The notes: generated by a model from the sequence alone, not told the origin. Shown: positions 28,179 to 39,489, numbered from the stretch's first letter. The stretch: 64,000 nucleotides of DNA from Spodoptera frugiperda (GCF_023101765.2 NC_064212.1:12958001-13022000); one strand, 5' to 3'. Numbers and translations are program-made.

Positions 28179-28409
28179 GAGTGCCTTAAAAGTCTCACAC
28201 AAGTCTTAAAAATTACAAACGTGTATTAAAAAATTAAACTGTCAAAATAAATGTCAAACATGTAATCTCCGTAAAAAAGTAGCAATAACTCAAATACCAG
28301 ACGTACATTTAAAAAAAAAACAAAAACAAGGAACGAAAAACAGAAATTCAGTTTAAAAAACAATTTCGAAAATGGAACGACTAGGGTATCGGCCGCAAAA
28401 AGTGACAGG
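28179..28409. other. Unique AT-rich sequence
   Basis: Nothing recognised before the TGACGT cluster. Confidence 0.4.
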
Positions 28410-28800
28410 CCATTGACGAATGACGTCACCTTTCCCGTCACGCCCTCTACGTATATTTTATTCGCCTCGTACATCACGTTTGACGTGTGACACGGTGGCG
28501 CGCCAATTCCACGGTACATGACAACAATTGGTGCATTTACCCTATGACGTGGTACCGAGCTGTGCGGGGTTTTATTTTTTCTATGAATGGATTAGTTGAT
28601 TTTTATTTATACTAGGCATAAATCATTGAATAGTTAATAGATGACCAATTTTTATTTTAATGTTCGTCTTGTAGATTATTTTAAAATATTAGACACGTAT
28701 TTTTTATTTTCTTACGGAATCAAATACTTTCGGAGATTTATTGATTTGAAATATCGCGTGACGTCACTTATAGGTACGTTTTATACGTAGAAATGACGTA
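28410..28800. promoter_or_regulatory. Cluster of CRE/ATF-like TGACGT motifs
   Basis: Two perfect palindromic TGACGTCA sites (28421-28428 and 28759-28766) plus half-sites TGACGTGTGA (28481), TGACGTGG (28545) and TGACGTAT (28794) fall in under 400 bases. CREB/ATF proteins bind such sites. No gene start is recognised nearby, so a distal element is possible. The 97-codon minus-strand ORF across part of it is not recognised. Confidence 0.3.
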
Positions 28801-29288
28801 TTTGCTCCCATTTCTAAACTTTGATTCGTTTTATCTAAGTATTGCTATTTTATAATATATCAAAAAATAAGTGGCATATATTTTTTTATTACCTACCTGA
28901 CGTAAATAGATTTACAATTTTTTAGCGTTCGCCGTGTGTAATATTATGTCAAAATATGAATAAGTTACGTTCCAAGAATTCGTTAGAAGATCTAAAAAAA
29001 TGACAGTTATTATATTTAACCTAAAAAAAAAAAAACATTTTATTTTCATGAAAATTCTTACAGTAACACTTACGAAGTTTTAATCTGCTCGCTCAGTGGC
29101 GCCGCAACAACACTCTGAAAAGAGAAAAACATTTATTTATTATAAAGCAATTTTCAATGAATATTCAGTTACAAGAAGTTAATTATGTTCATGAATAAAA
29201 TATCATATCGTGGATCACGTATTGTATATGTAAATAAATGGTTTTAAGTTCTCATAATTATTCGATTTCTGTACTGAACCAAGCATTT
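28801..29288. other. Unique AT-rich sequence
   Basis: Nothing recognised apart from an A13 run at about 29022-29035. Confidence 0.45.
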
Positions 29289-29540
29289 CTGAGCCATGCT
29301 TCGGCAGGAATGGGCCGGCGCAACAGAAAATCGACGTGAAACAACGTTAATGAGTGAGGTTACCTGAGGCCCAATTCCTAATCTTCACAATCCCTGATGC
29401 CCCAACCACCCTTAAATTTCTAACCCCAAGGCCGGCAACGCACTTCTAACGCCTCTGGTGTTTTGGGTGTCCATGGGCGGTGGTGATTGCTTATCATCAG
29501 GTGATGTTTCTACTCGTATACCGGCTTATATCATAAAAAA
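29289..29540 (+). mobile_element. Family E copy with internal losses
   Basis: TCTGAGCCATGCTTCGGCAG, AATCGACGTGAAACAACGTT, CCCTTAAATTTCTAACC, GGCCGGCAACGCACTTCTAA, GTCCATGGGCGGTGGTGATT and TATCATAAAAAATA. About 40 bases of the head (ACCGGAGTGATACCACGGCC region) are deleted. Confidence 0.88.
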
Positions 29541-30237
29541 TATTTGGTACCTCTAAAAAATCACCATGATTATCATCATCGTGACAATTTAGTGCTTTTT
29601 CTACATTAGAGGGCTTGTTGTAATATGTATCCTTTATTTTAAACAAAAAATAAATTCACATTGTCCCAAATCAGACTAACGTAACACATATTTTTTGCGT
29701 AACTCAGTTGTACTGACGCAAAAAATGCTTATTTTTTCAAACAAAATAATACTCATGTAGGTTGAAATTACCATGAAAGTCTCATAAACCCTCGGCCTGC
29801 TATACAGAAGGGTAGTGGAAGTGTGAACGAGGCTCTTGGGGCCAATCATTGGACATTGGCGTTGGTAATTGGGTTATTGGACAGACAGACAGACGTACAG
29901 ACAGGGTATCTGATAAACCACACTGTTAACTTGAGCCGTCAGTTCTGTGTCGACTTGGATTGCATCAATGAGTATGAATGATGAAACCTGTTTTACATTA
30001 CTGGTATAATATACAAAATTGATGTAACGGTATAAGTACTAAAAATAAACCCCATTAGAACTAGCAATATAAATTTATCCTAACAAATACAATTTTAACA
30101 AAATTAATATTTAATATTTTCTAATTAAATTTTGATTAGCACACATTGCAGTTGGTTTGATATCAAGCGGTTTAAAATTAATTAAGAATCGAGAGCAATC
30201 AAGAATCTATGAGGTGTTATTTATTTAATTTAATGGA
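29541..30237. other. Unique sequence with an (ACAG)n patch
   Basis: GGACAGACAGACAGACGTAC at about 29879-29898 is a short tetranucleotide repeat. No gene signal in the rest. Confidence 0.45.
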
Positions 30238-30334
30238 AGCAAGTCGCTTCCAACGGCCTATCTGGAAGTTGTTGGGGCAGGCCTAAGATCAGCAGTGGAC
30301 ATCTTGTGGCTGATATAATGATGATGATGATGAC
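30238..30334 (+). mobile_element. Family I LINE tail with (ATG)n
   Basis: CAAGTCGCTTCCAACGGCCT, GGGGCAGGCCTAAGATCAGC, AGTGGACATCTTGTGGCTGA, then TAATGATGATGATGATG. This is a typical lepidopteran LINE terminus; no coding part is left. Confidence 0.75.
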
Positions 30335-30394
30335 TGAATTTCAGTTACGCTGTCTTCCCGTAACTATGGCAACGGAATAATATATTATTACTAG

Positions 30395-30545
30395 GTACTT
30401 CCGCGCTCTTCTCGGCTCCTAGTGATCGTAGCGTAATGTTATATAGCCAATAAAATATTGCTAAATGGACTATCCAACGTAAAAATATATTATTCAAATG
30501 GAACCGGTAGTTCTGGAGATTAGCGCAAACGTGAATTAGCATACA
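30395..30545 (-). repeat. Family J-type repeat
   Basis: TCTTCTCGGCTCCTAGTGAT, CGTAGCGTAATGTTATATAG, GGACTATCCAACGT and GGTAGTTCTGGAGATTAGCG match 13295-13462 in order. The AAAC run is lost. Confidence 0.6.
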
Positions 30546-31044
30546 GATTATTATTTTTTCATCAATTATTTCTTTCTATGAAAACTAAACTGTTCAATTT
30601 TATAGCACCCACATAAAACTATTATTCGTACATTTTAATACATTATTCAACAAACTTTTTTATACTGAAAATATTTGTTATTATGAATGTTTGAGGTTAA
30701 AGTAACTCACTTAACTTAGGTCTCAAAATAACTGAACTTGAAAGAATATTTTAGGTTTTGATCTTTATAGTTTTTAAAAATAAATGTATTTCAAGTACTC
30801 TTAGTTTGGAATTGCGAAAATATTTAAATGTACTCAAATATATTTTGGGTCTGAAGTTGTCCTCAAAATATTTTATAATAGTGTTCTTTTAAACTTAGAT
30901 AGCATAAACACATTTATATGAAAAAAAAACTTAACTTTATGCTATGTATACATACATAAATAACTTCACGCTTGTCTCGTCACGATTTTATTAACGACTT
31001 CATGTTATAATTGCAATCTTTTTATCGTTCATTAGATAACTTCA
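30546..31044. other. AT-rich sequence with small repeat scraps
   Basis: TATACATACATAAATAACTT and CACGCTTGTCTCGTCACG at about 30946-30983 look like a worn family H tail (minus strand). No gene. Confidence 0.4.
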
Positions 31045-31180
31045 AACTTAACCATGGAGTTTCTTGCTTTTACTCCTCCATTCAAAATTACACTTTGAAA
31101 CAAACAACCGCTTCACTTACAGACAATATAATTTAACGTTTCAAAAGTGCCTATATAAAACTTTGACTTTGACTTTTTTT
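31045..31180 (+). mobile_element. Family F retroposon
   Basis: TTAACCATGGAGTTTCTTGC, TTACACTTTGAAACAAACAA, CCGCTTCACTTACAGAC, CGTTTCAAAAGTGCCTATAT and CTTTGACTTTGACTTTTTTT give the family F order and tail. Confidence 0.75.
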
Positions 31181-31833
31181 ACTTACAAAATTATAAAACT
31201 TATTCTATCCTCCTATTCTTCCTTAAAACCTAAAAAAAAACTACTCAAACTCAATACCAATTTAAGTACGTACATGCAAAATCCAATAACGTAGGTTCAT
31301 TCACAGCACAACACGTAAAACGGTACTAATCGTAAACGTTTACGTACGCGTTACGCCACGTTACGATCCCGCCTAGCGTGCGCACTGTAGGGCGGGAGAT
31401 CTTACACTGAAGCCTCCGACTTGCAGTTGCAGTTTTCAGGAATGAGTACTTGAACTATTTTTTTAATGTAACCAGTGCACAAACTGCAGTTTGAACTGAG
31501 TACAGTTTGACTAATGGTTTACTTTGATCCTTTGTTGGATTGATTATATGTAAACAATGCTTGATTTATCTTGTTTCTATGAAACCCTGGCTCTTTAGTT
31601 ATTTAGTCCAAAGTGTGACTATTGAACAAAAGGTTTTAGTAGAATTCAATAACTTTTTGAATTCTACAATTACCTTGCAATGCCCACCTTTACATTCCTG
31701 TCCGGGAAATAAAAGGCGTGATGCTATATTTATATTTCAGTCGACGACAGAATTGAAGTTGAACCCAACAATCAATCAACTCCACTATGAACAGACCCTG
31801 AAAACAAAAATAAAACACTACAAAATCAACATG
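31181..31833. other. Unique sequence with a GC-rich patch and SINE-1 tail scrap
   Basis: Positions 31330-31400 are CpG-rich (TACGTACGCGTTACGCCACG) but have no gene start. CCGGGAAATAAAAGGCGTGA at about 31703-31722 is the end of a SINE-1 tail. The ORF at 31540-31845 spans these and is not recognised. Confidence 0.4.
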
Positions 31834-32110
31834 AACAGCCTATGAGTGACCACTGCTGACCGAAGGCATCTTCTCACACTGAGAAGGTTTGACAATTAAT
31901 CACCACGCTTGCTCAATGCGGTTTCAAACTTGTAATTAGGAATTATAAGCCCAGGTTTCCTCACGACGTTTTCCTTCACCATTAGTGGTGTCTAACAAAG
32001 TACATATAACTCGGAAAAAGACACATTGGTATATCCCGTTGGTAGGTTTCGAACCCGCACCCTCGTGAATGAAAAGCGGACGTCTTAAACCTCCGGGCCA
32101 CGACGATACT
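31834..32110 (-). mobile_element. SINE-3, near full-length copy
   Basis: On the minus strand the head is GTCGTGGCCCGGAGGTTTAA then GACGTCCGCTTTTCATTCAC, with the B-box-like GGTTCGAAACC in GTGCGGGTTCGAAACCTACC. The body has CAATGTGTCTTTTTCCGAGT and TTAGACACCACTAATGGTGA. The tail has GAAGATGCCTTCGGTCAGCA and GTGGTCACTCATAGGCTG. The tRNA-like head suggests a third SINE family. The two minus-strand ORFs here are artefacts. Confidence 0.85.
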
Positions 32111-33200
32111 AAACAAAATAAACGACCACCTAATATTGTGTACAAATAAAGAAAAAGTTTCGAACAATGTACTTAGAAAAAGCGAAACAAAAGCGCTTCC
32201 ACTATTTCATTTTAGACCTTAAGTACAGTACGGAACCCAAGCATCGTTCCATTAGTGGCCTGTCACCGGCCTTGAAAGGAATGAAAGAAAGAAACGAAAG
32301 AAAGAAAGAGAATTGTGAAAGAATGGCGCCCAAAAAAGTTTTTCGAACTGATATACATGAGAATTGGTAGCGTAAACTAGTTTATAGGTGTATGTGATGT
32401 GATGGGTTTTTCATAGTGTTATGTTTACTATTTCTTTTATCAAATGCATACAACATTATATTTTGAAAAATAATAATGGTAGCTATGTAATCGGACTGCT
32501 ATTTATCGTTTTTTTAATGAATTCAATTTACTTTTGTTCTTTCTTTAAAAAAAAATTAATTGCCCTAAACTAGTATTTTCTCCTGTATCCAGCTACGATT
32601 TAAACTATCAAAAAGACTAGAATGTAGACATCTATGATAATTATGAACTCAAATATTGTAATTATGTAATTTATAATGGTGACATTAATTTGGAATGTTA
32701 ATATTTTGTACGCTTGCTTGCAGGCAGAATACAATGACTTTTAGGCTGTAAGATCTTCCTTTGTAAAATATGTATTTCTTGCAAATAAATGAATTTGAAT
32801 ATAACTATTAAGTACACTTAAAAAAACAGCCTTACTAACCACCCAACAAATATCAATAGCTCTCCAGCTTCCTTTTTTCAATACGACATGTTTATCACAG
32901 TACCGAAGTGCGGGGACCAAAACAGGCGATTCTAATCAGTCTCCTTGTCGGTACCAAACAAATGTGCGGGTATCTCATCCTAATGCACCTTCGGGGCTCC
33001 AATCAGGAACTTCCAGATTTACGGGTACATAGTACCCCCAGATTTATTGCCCGAATCCCGATAAAATACACCAAACCATTTGTGAGATACAAGGATTTGC
33101 ATGTACTTAGGCCTTGGAAATAATTGTCGAGAAAAAAACGATAGCAATAAAGAATTGTGGTTGAATTGGTAAGCCTTGTGAGTTAGTGACTTGGGTGATA
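32111..33200. other. Unique sequence with (GAAA)n patch and one odd block
   Basis: AATGAAAGAAAGAAACGAAA at about 32280 is simple repeat. Positions 32900-33125 have balanced composition and are open in opposite frames, but I recognise neither protein. This could be a worn repeat or an old exon. Confidence 0.3.
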
Positions 33201-33400
33201 TTTTTTTTAAGAAACGTTGCCCCACACTAATATTTTCTCCTGTGTCGTGGGTGCGTTTACAAATATGCAAGTTCACATACACATGACACCGACCCGAAAC
33301 AACAATTTGTGGATCGCACTAAGAGTTGCTTCATGCGGAAATCGAACCCGCTACCCGTTGCGCGGCAGCCAGTTCACCAGCCACCACACTGACCGTGCAA
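33201..33400 (-). mobile_element. SINE-2, near full-length copy
   Basis: TTGCCCCACACTAATATTTT, CTCCTGTGTCGTGGGTGCGT, CATACACATGACACCGACCC, AACAACAATTTGTGGATCGC, the B-box complement GGAAATCGAACCCGCTACCC and the head GCGGCAGCCAGTTCACCAGC, CACCACACTGACCG. Complete from head to A tail (minus strand). Confidence 0.92.
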
Positions 33401-33554
33401 TCAGTCAAAGTATTTTTAAGGGTGTATGTAGGATTCATTGTAGTCGGACTCATACAATACCAAATGAGGTATGGTCTATGAGTTTTATTTACACATACGG
33501 GATTGAGTAACAAATACTATACACACAAACCAACACACAATTTGACAAACATCC

Positions 33555-33725
33555 GCATCACACTATGAATGTTTGTTTGTTTGAATGTTTGTCCGTCAAT
33601 CAAGCTGAAACTACTTACTCAACGGATTTTGATGCAATTTGGTATACACGCAGAGTAGGTTTGATAGGATATGGTTATGATGTTTATCTCATAGGAAAGT
33701 GGGTGAAGCCGCTGACAGAAGCTTA
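33555..33725 (+). repeat. Family J interspersed repeat
   Basis: GAATGTTTGTTTGTTTGAAT, AACGGATTTTGATGCAATTT, GGTATACACGCAGAGTAGGT and GGGTGAAGCCGCTGACAGAA then GCTTAATTATAATATAA. A common lepidopteran non-coding repeat, possibly Helitron-derived. Confidence 0.6.
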
Positions 33726-34182
33726 ATTATAATATAAAAATCTAATTTTATTGCATATTACAATGAATTTCCATATTTGTTGATTAATTTTATTCTAGAA
33801 ACTTGACTTCAATCGCACTGATATAAATCATCTCAACATTACTCTTATAATGTCAGAAAATTTTTAGATACGAAACTAAAAAAATATACTTTTGATAAAG
33901 TATCTAACAATAAATCATTACTCGTCCTATCGAAATAAGTAATTTTAAAACTTATTTCGTTCTCTTTAGACTTCAAAATTGCAGCAATTTCCCAGAATCG
34001 ATACAAGATATGTACGGCTAACGTTTGATATTAAATTCTTTGTAGACGTCTCATATGTCTTCAGTTTTGAGGCTCATAACTGAACGTTTGGTAGCAACAA
34101 AACCTTGTGACTTTTGAGCAGACGTGAGGGAGACGGAGATATGGGATTTCACCAGTAAATGGCCAATTGTGTACTGTTATAT
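33726..34182. other. Unique AT-rich sequence
   Basis: Nothing recognised in these ~450 bases. Confidence 0.45.
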
Positions 34183-34400
34183 TATGGTATAGGTCGGTAA
34201 ACGAGCAGACGGATCACCTGATGGTAAGCAATCGTCGCCGCCTATGGATACTCGAAACATTAGAGGCGTTATAAGTGCATTGTCGGCCTTTTGGGGGTTA
34301 GGAATTTAAGGGTTGTTGGGGAATCGGGGATTGCAAAGACTAGGCAGAAGCCTCCAGTAACCTGTAAAGTGATAACTTTTTTGGCGAGGCCGTGCAGTGT
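34183..34400 (-). mobile_element. Family E copy with internal deletion
   Basis: TTATGGTATAGGTCGGTAAA, GGATCACCTGATGGTAAGCA, GCATTGTCGGCCTTTTGGGG, AATTTAAGGGTTGTTGGGGA and CAGTAACCTG then GGCGAGGCCGTG. Parts of the head are deleted. Confidence 0.85.
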
Positions 34401-35075
34401 CAAGCAAGCACTCTTCTTCTAATTTTTAAATTCAGTTCAAGAAAACAACAACAAAGAAACATCTATAAAAGTTTAATGAACACGATTAAATTACATTAAA
34501 ATTACCTAGGTAATACTAATTGTAGATACTATTAAAAAACATGTTATCGTTTAAAGTTATGACTACACTCCTACTTAAACCTCTGGGCCACCACAACATA
34601 CAGACTTTCAACCCACTTTAAAAACCAAAACCCAATCAAAAAGCCCAATTTTCCAAAACAAAGAGAAGAGCTGATAAACTCCAAAATCTTACACACACAT
34701 CTTCACGTAGGAAAACACATAAATCAATGGGAAAAGCGCCGAGCTTGTATGACATTCGAATGTGAATAAAATATCGTATGAAACAGGAGCCATATTTCTT
34801 TGTACACACAGCTACATAATCAAGCTATACAAAACCAGTATATCATGGTCTCACTTTGTATGGTCTTTCCGCAAATCTACAGGTCAGTTTATACTGGTAT
34901 TGCATAGCTTAATGTGTAGCGTACGTACAAGGCTTGTGACGAAATATGATGGGTAATAAATAAAGACTGTGTATTGGTTCACGTATTATTTAGTTGTAGG
35001 ATTGATCGTGGGTGTAGTTGGATAGTTTGGTACGAAAATGCTATTAGCCAACTAGACTAGTTAGACTTTGATTTT
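34401..35075. other. Unique sequence with a SINE-3 scrap
   Basis: AAACCTCTGGGCCACCACAA at about 34577-34596 is the reverse complement of a SINE-3 head. A 64-codon ORF (34762-34956) is not recognised. Confidence 0.4.
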
Positions 35076-35270
35076 GTCACGCCAGAGTTGCATATTTCAG
35101 CAGGTAATACCACTATATAATGTACACCCACTTTTCATGTAATAGGGGTGAGCCTATTGCTGTATACTGGACATAATTTCAGACTCCATGCTACTACTGA
35201 GAAAATTTTCGAAAAACCGAAAAAAACCTAGTGATTCGTTACCCGACCTGGGAATTGAACTTAATACCCG
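35076..35270 (-). mobile_element. SINE-1 copy
   Basis: TGTCACGCCAGAGTTGC is a damaged tail. CACCCACTTTTCATGTAATA, GGGGTGAGCCTATTGCTGTA, CTACTACTGAGAAAATTTTC and the B-box complement TGGGAATTGAAC follow. The head is lost. Confidence 0.85.
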
Positions 35271-35365
35271 TGATAAGCATCTCTAACTTAGCCAGATTTT
35301 GTCGTGATGGGGGTTAGACTTCATAAACACAATAATTATTATTCGAGCTGACGTTTCGCCCACTA

Positions 35366-35432
35366 TTTTTTTTATGGAATATGTAGGTGGCAAACGAGCA
35401 CACTTGTCACCTGATGGTAAGCAATCAGCTTT
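35366..35432 (-). mobile_element. Family E tail fragment
   Basis: TTTTTTATGGAATATGTAGG, GGCAAACGAGCACACTTGTC, ACCTGATGGTAAGCAATCAG: only the last ~65 bases of the element remain. Confidence 0.8.
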
Positions 35433-35861
35433 ACAATTATTTACAGATAGTTTTTTTACTTAAATAACTACTTTTTTGCTATTAGTTAAAACCACAAAAT
35501 AATATGATTTAGGTTAGTACTTTATAATCTATGATTAACTAACAAATAAACAGACGGGGAGCTTTGTTACAATACATATAAGGGAAACAAGGACTATCCT
35601 ACCCCCTACCCAAGTCATCTTGTATGGCCAAAGTGCACAACTCAATTTATCTGTTATATCCCTAGCCTCGTATCTTACAGTTAGTTCGGCTCGTTAAATT
35701 TTCAAGCTCTTGAGATGTGGACAACTGGTGTATGGTATAGATATACGCCAACATAAATTGATTTAATATGCTCCTCCAAGATGCTAGGAGAAGCTTCGTA
35801 AATGGAAGTGGATGGACTTAATATGAAGATGGATTTATGAATTCTTGAAATGATTTTGTTT
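35433..35861. other. Unique AT-rich sequence
   Basis: No gene signal. A 62-codon minus-strand ORF (35702-35890) is chance-level. Confidence 0.45.
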
Positions 35862-36035
35862 TTATTTTTATAGTAACTATCGTGAGACATACTAAATTAA
35901 CTAAAAATTGCGGTTTACTCACGCAAATTAATGGAGCTTACGCAAAAAGCTCTACTAGAGTCGAGTCACACAGTCAACTAGTAGAACTTTTCTCCATTAA
36001 TTTACGTGAGTAAACCGTTATTTTTAGTTGTTTTT
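35862..36035 (+). mobile_element. Family G foldback MITE, best copy
   Basis: Arms at 35899-35936 and 35992-36029 are 38-base inverted repeats with 35 matches, each holding a TTTACTCACG/CGTGAGTAAA core and TTAATGGAG/CTCCATTAA. The outer left end AGTAACTATCGTGAGACATA is kept, while the matching outer right end is truncated after TTTTTAGTTG. The centre CTACTAGAGTCGAGTC is unique to the loop. Non-autonomous DNA transposon by structure; the superfamily cannot be set without the target duplication. Confidence 0.8.
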
Positions 36036-36150
36036 ATTATGAACATGAATTGATCGAAAAAAAAAACGAAATGATTTTGAATTAATTTAGTTACTAATTT
36101 TGTATTACAAAATTAATCCTATGAATGACGATTGCAGGTCGAAGTAGGAC

Positions 36151-36422
36151 ATGTTAGCTAAGGAGGAGGCGGAACGGAGAGGGAACGATCCTCCTCACGC
36201 CCCAGCCACCGCTGGAGGCCATTTCGGGCGTCGGTGATGGCGTGACGATCTCCGGCCGCCGTAAGTGCGGATCTACCGCACCCACCAGATGCCCGATCCG
36301 GAGCTGCGGATAACGTAACAGATTACCAGAGCTCCAGCTTAAAGCAAGAGAAGGAACGGGATGGTTTTTAGTCAGTAAGAGTCTGATTGTCAGAAGTCAT
36401 TGGATGATTCCCCCCCTCCAAA
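36151..36422 (+). mobile_element. LINE-A 3' copy with 13-bp target duplication
   Basis: GTCGAAGTAGGAC at 36138-36150 recurs at 36423-36435. The insert begins ATGTTAGCTAAGGAGGAGGC, at the LINE-A stop-codon region, and carries the 3' UTR (CCTCACGCCCCAGCCACCGC, GATCCGGAGCTGCGGATAAC, GATGGTTTTTAGTCAGTAAG). It ends GATTCCCCCCCTCCAAA, with practically no A tail. Confidence 0.93.
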
Positions 36423-36435
36423 GTCGAAGTAGGAC

Positions 36436-38397
36436 AATACAGAATGATCATTCTTACAATTTATTCACCAAACAATAGTTAGTGAAATGGATCGACGTAA
36501 TAGGTGCATTAGCAATATCTAGTATTGTAGCGGTTGTGACATCAGAGATCTTCTATGTAATTCAAACTTCAAAAACCCTATCGCCTCATGAACAAATTCT
36601 GAAACAATACAACCAACAATTAGGTACTACGCACAACACACAATATCTAATACCAAACTGAATATTACATAAACCTTTGAATTTCTGAGGAGAAACTTTG
36701 ATAGTTTGCTTTATATTTATGAAGGGTGATATTAAGCTTTCATTAAAATTTCGTTCACATTGAAGTTTGTGGGTTATGTGTACTCTAAGTGCTGTTAACA
36801 TGTCTCTCAGTGCATATTTAATGCTAATGTACATTTTCATACAACGCTTCCCCTTTGTCAGCTCAATTACAGTGGTAATGATGTAGGATGGCTTATGAGG
36901 TGCTGGTTCGTACTAGTTGAGAAGATGGTGTTAGAGATTGATGCTAATTTTAGAAGATTTACCTAAATGATATTTGACAAGCGTCCAAGTTTAAAATTAT
37001 GTCCAATGTCTAGCAGGAGATTCACCACGTTCTTCCTCAAAATTAACTTATAGAAACTTACACTGTTAGTTATTTCAATTAGACGGACTACTGCCCCATA
37101 AAAGCCATCAATTGCAAGCAAGAAATTAGTATAGTACTTCTAGATGCATAGCAGAAGTACTTATTTCCTCTCTTTTACCAAGCAACCTTTACGTGAATAA
37201 AATACATAATCTCAAATCATTACCAAACTTTTCCCAAAAATATCACCTACTTATGGCCAGCCATAAAATTCATGGCGAACCAAATGACGTCATAACTCCC
37301 ATAATTTTCGGTAGTCGCGCCCAAACAATTAAAACCGATATTGGATCGTAAATAACAATCCGTAAGGTCCATAATGAAACCATTTTGTTAGAACATAAAA
37401 ATTAAGAATGTTTCAAGTCGTGAAAAATTAAAATTCCCTTCGAATTGAATGATGAATGGGTTAATTAGGGGGCGTGGTTTATTTATGGTGGTCTTTGAAG
37501 AGCCGAAGGCAAGGAACCAAGTGTCCTGGGACAAAAGATAGATGTGTAAACTATTATTGTGGTGTTCAAAGTTTGGTGGCAGTTCCTTAAGGATATTTAT
37601 TTTGGTTAAGAAACAAAACTTTATGTGTAAGTATTAAACCATTTCACCATAGATATATATCACCATAGAAATATAATTGAAATGTTAAAGTCTCTTTATG
37701 TTCAACATGTTTAAAGCATTAACTGCCGGAAGAAAACTGTTGAAGACAAATCCTCTGCTAAGCGTTGGTCACCACTTGACCACTTGGTTAACGTGTTAAA
37801 GAATAGGAGATATCGCAGACTAGTTATAATTCACAAATTTTTTGAAAGAATAGGCGAATTTAACAAGTATCTTACCAATACCTATAGAAAAGATTTTAGG
37901 GTCTCACCAAAACATCATCACCTACCTACTACTTAAAGAAAACAAACTCCAATAAAGCATATCACAACGTCACATTTGAGAACCACATCCCAAAAAAGAC
38001 AGAGACGAATTGACGTCAAAACACTATGATGGAAAAGGATAGCAGATAGTGTGTCAGTGTTTATCGGTACTGACATTGCGTAGATTAGGCCCAAGGCAGA
38101 CAGGAGCGGGCTCAAATTAGATCACGTTCTTTGTTATATGTAAACGGGGGTTAGTAACGATAAAATATTACTTTATTTTCTGTTACATTTTGGTATTCGG
38201 GAAGAATGAGGTTATGAGCCGTGTCAAATGTTTACGTGTCATATATAAAGGGTTTACTTTTTTGGTGTGACGGAATTATGTAGAGGTTTTAGAATTTGAT
38301 GTGGTTCAAATTGTTTTACGAGTGATTGTAGGTCTAAGTCATCATGAAGTTTTGCGTATCAGAGTCATATTCCGAATTTTAACTTAGGTGTGTAATC
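36436..38397. other. Long unique repeat-free stretch
   Basis: About 1.96 kb without any recognised repeat. An 84-codon minus-strand ORF (36586-36840) and a 60-codon one (37933-38115) are not recognised. A perfect TGACGTCA lies near 37286. This is typical intergenic or intronic sequence. Confidence 0.4.
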
Positions 38398-38545
38398 ACA
38401 ACCTATAAGAGGCCACTGCTGACCAAAGGCCTCTTCTCGCAAGGAAAAGGTTTGCGCACTAATCGTCCGGCTTGCTCAATACGGGTTGGCAATTTCTAAA
38501 TTATAATAAGAAATTATAAGACAAGGTTTGATGTTTTCTGAACTG
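38398..38545 (-). mobile_element. SINE-3 tail half
   Basis: CAACCTATAAGAGGCCACTG, CTGACCAAAGGCCTCTTCTC, AATCGTCCGGCTTGCTCAAT and GGGTTGGCAATTTCTAAATT are the SINE-3 tail in reverse complement. The head is replaced by unrelated text. Confidence 0.8.
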
Positions 38546-39362
38546 GAATTGCACCTAGTACTTACTTACCAGTAAGCTTGTCCTAAACACAAATATAGCA
38601 GCTTGGCTTTAATAAAAAAAATAGTAATTAAACAATGTAATTAGTGTGAAGGAAAAGTTGAGTTCAATAACAAGTTATTGACATTTTATATCATGTACAT
38701 TATATAAGAACTTGCGATTAATAATCGACCTCGCCAGATTTAACATCCCAATACCTGCTTACCACGCAACAATACCTTGATTTCTCCACATTATCAACAT
38801 TACATAATGCGCTGTTGTCAGATTATCTAATTGTACAATCCTGTACATGGTGTCTGCTGCCGCCATTATGTGGTTGATCTCCGACCGCAAGACACGCCGC
38901 ACGGTCGCAACGTGAATGGGTCGCCTTAACAATGCCGTAAACAGGCTTAGACGACGGTACAATAAACCGTGGTAGGAGCTGCTCATAGTTTATGGAATCC
39001 AGGACATAGCATAAGACTAAATGGGTATTAACCCGTGTTAATCACGTATAGCTACGTAGAGCCATTGTGTTTGTAATTAATCTGGTTTGTAATAACTTGT
39101 TGGTTAGTGACTGCTGTTTGGTGATGATAGAGTAGAACTTTTGTGACCTTCTGTTGGGCGTCGTTGTCTCATTTGACAGAGAATGCTCTATGAAAAACCG
39201 AACTTTTTAACCTGCCTGCCAAATGTCTGCCAAATGCCAAACAAGGGCACAGAGAGTGTACTAATTAATATAATTAGAAATAATAAAAAACCTGCCTGCC
39301 AGGGCCTTATGTACACCCTCGAATGCAAAAATAGCTGATATAGACCAGCAGTGATTTGACAC
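38546..39362. other. Unique sequence with an unexplained minus-strand ORF
   Basis: The minus-strand frame 38986-38759 encodes MSSSYHGLLYRRLSLFTALL and continues in balanced, non-AT-biased codons to about residue 69, ending near CAAG|GTATTG. It could be a first exon, but the donor is weak and the protein is not recognised. Confidence 0.2.
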
Positions 39363-39489
39363 CTTTTTTGAGGGGGAAAATCCTGGGTGAAGGAAGAAGA
39401 AGAGTGAAGTGTGAGAAACTCTTACTGATTAAAAACCACCTCGTTCCTACACCTACTTTTAAATCCGGAGCCATGATAACCCGCTAGAG
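39363..39489 (-). mobile_element. LINE-A tail copy
   Basis: CTTTTTTTGAGGGGGAAAAT-type end, AACTCTTACTGATTAAAAAC, CACCTCGTTCCTACACCTAC and CGGAGCCATGATAACCCGCT: the terminal ~125 bases in reverse complement. Confidence 0.85.

Noticed and set aside
31936..32167. Two minus-strand ORFs
   Set aside because: They are frames within SINE-3.
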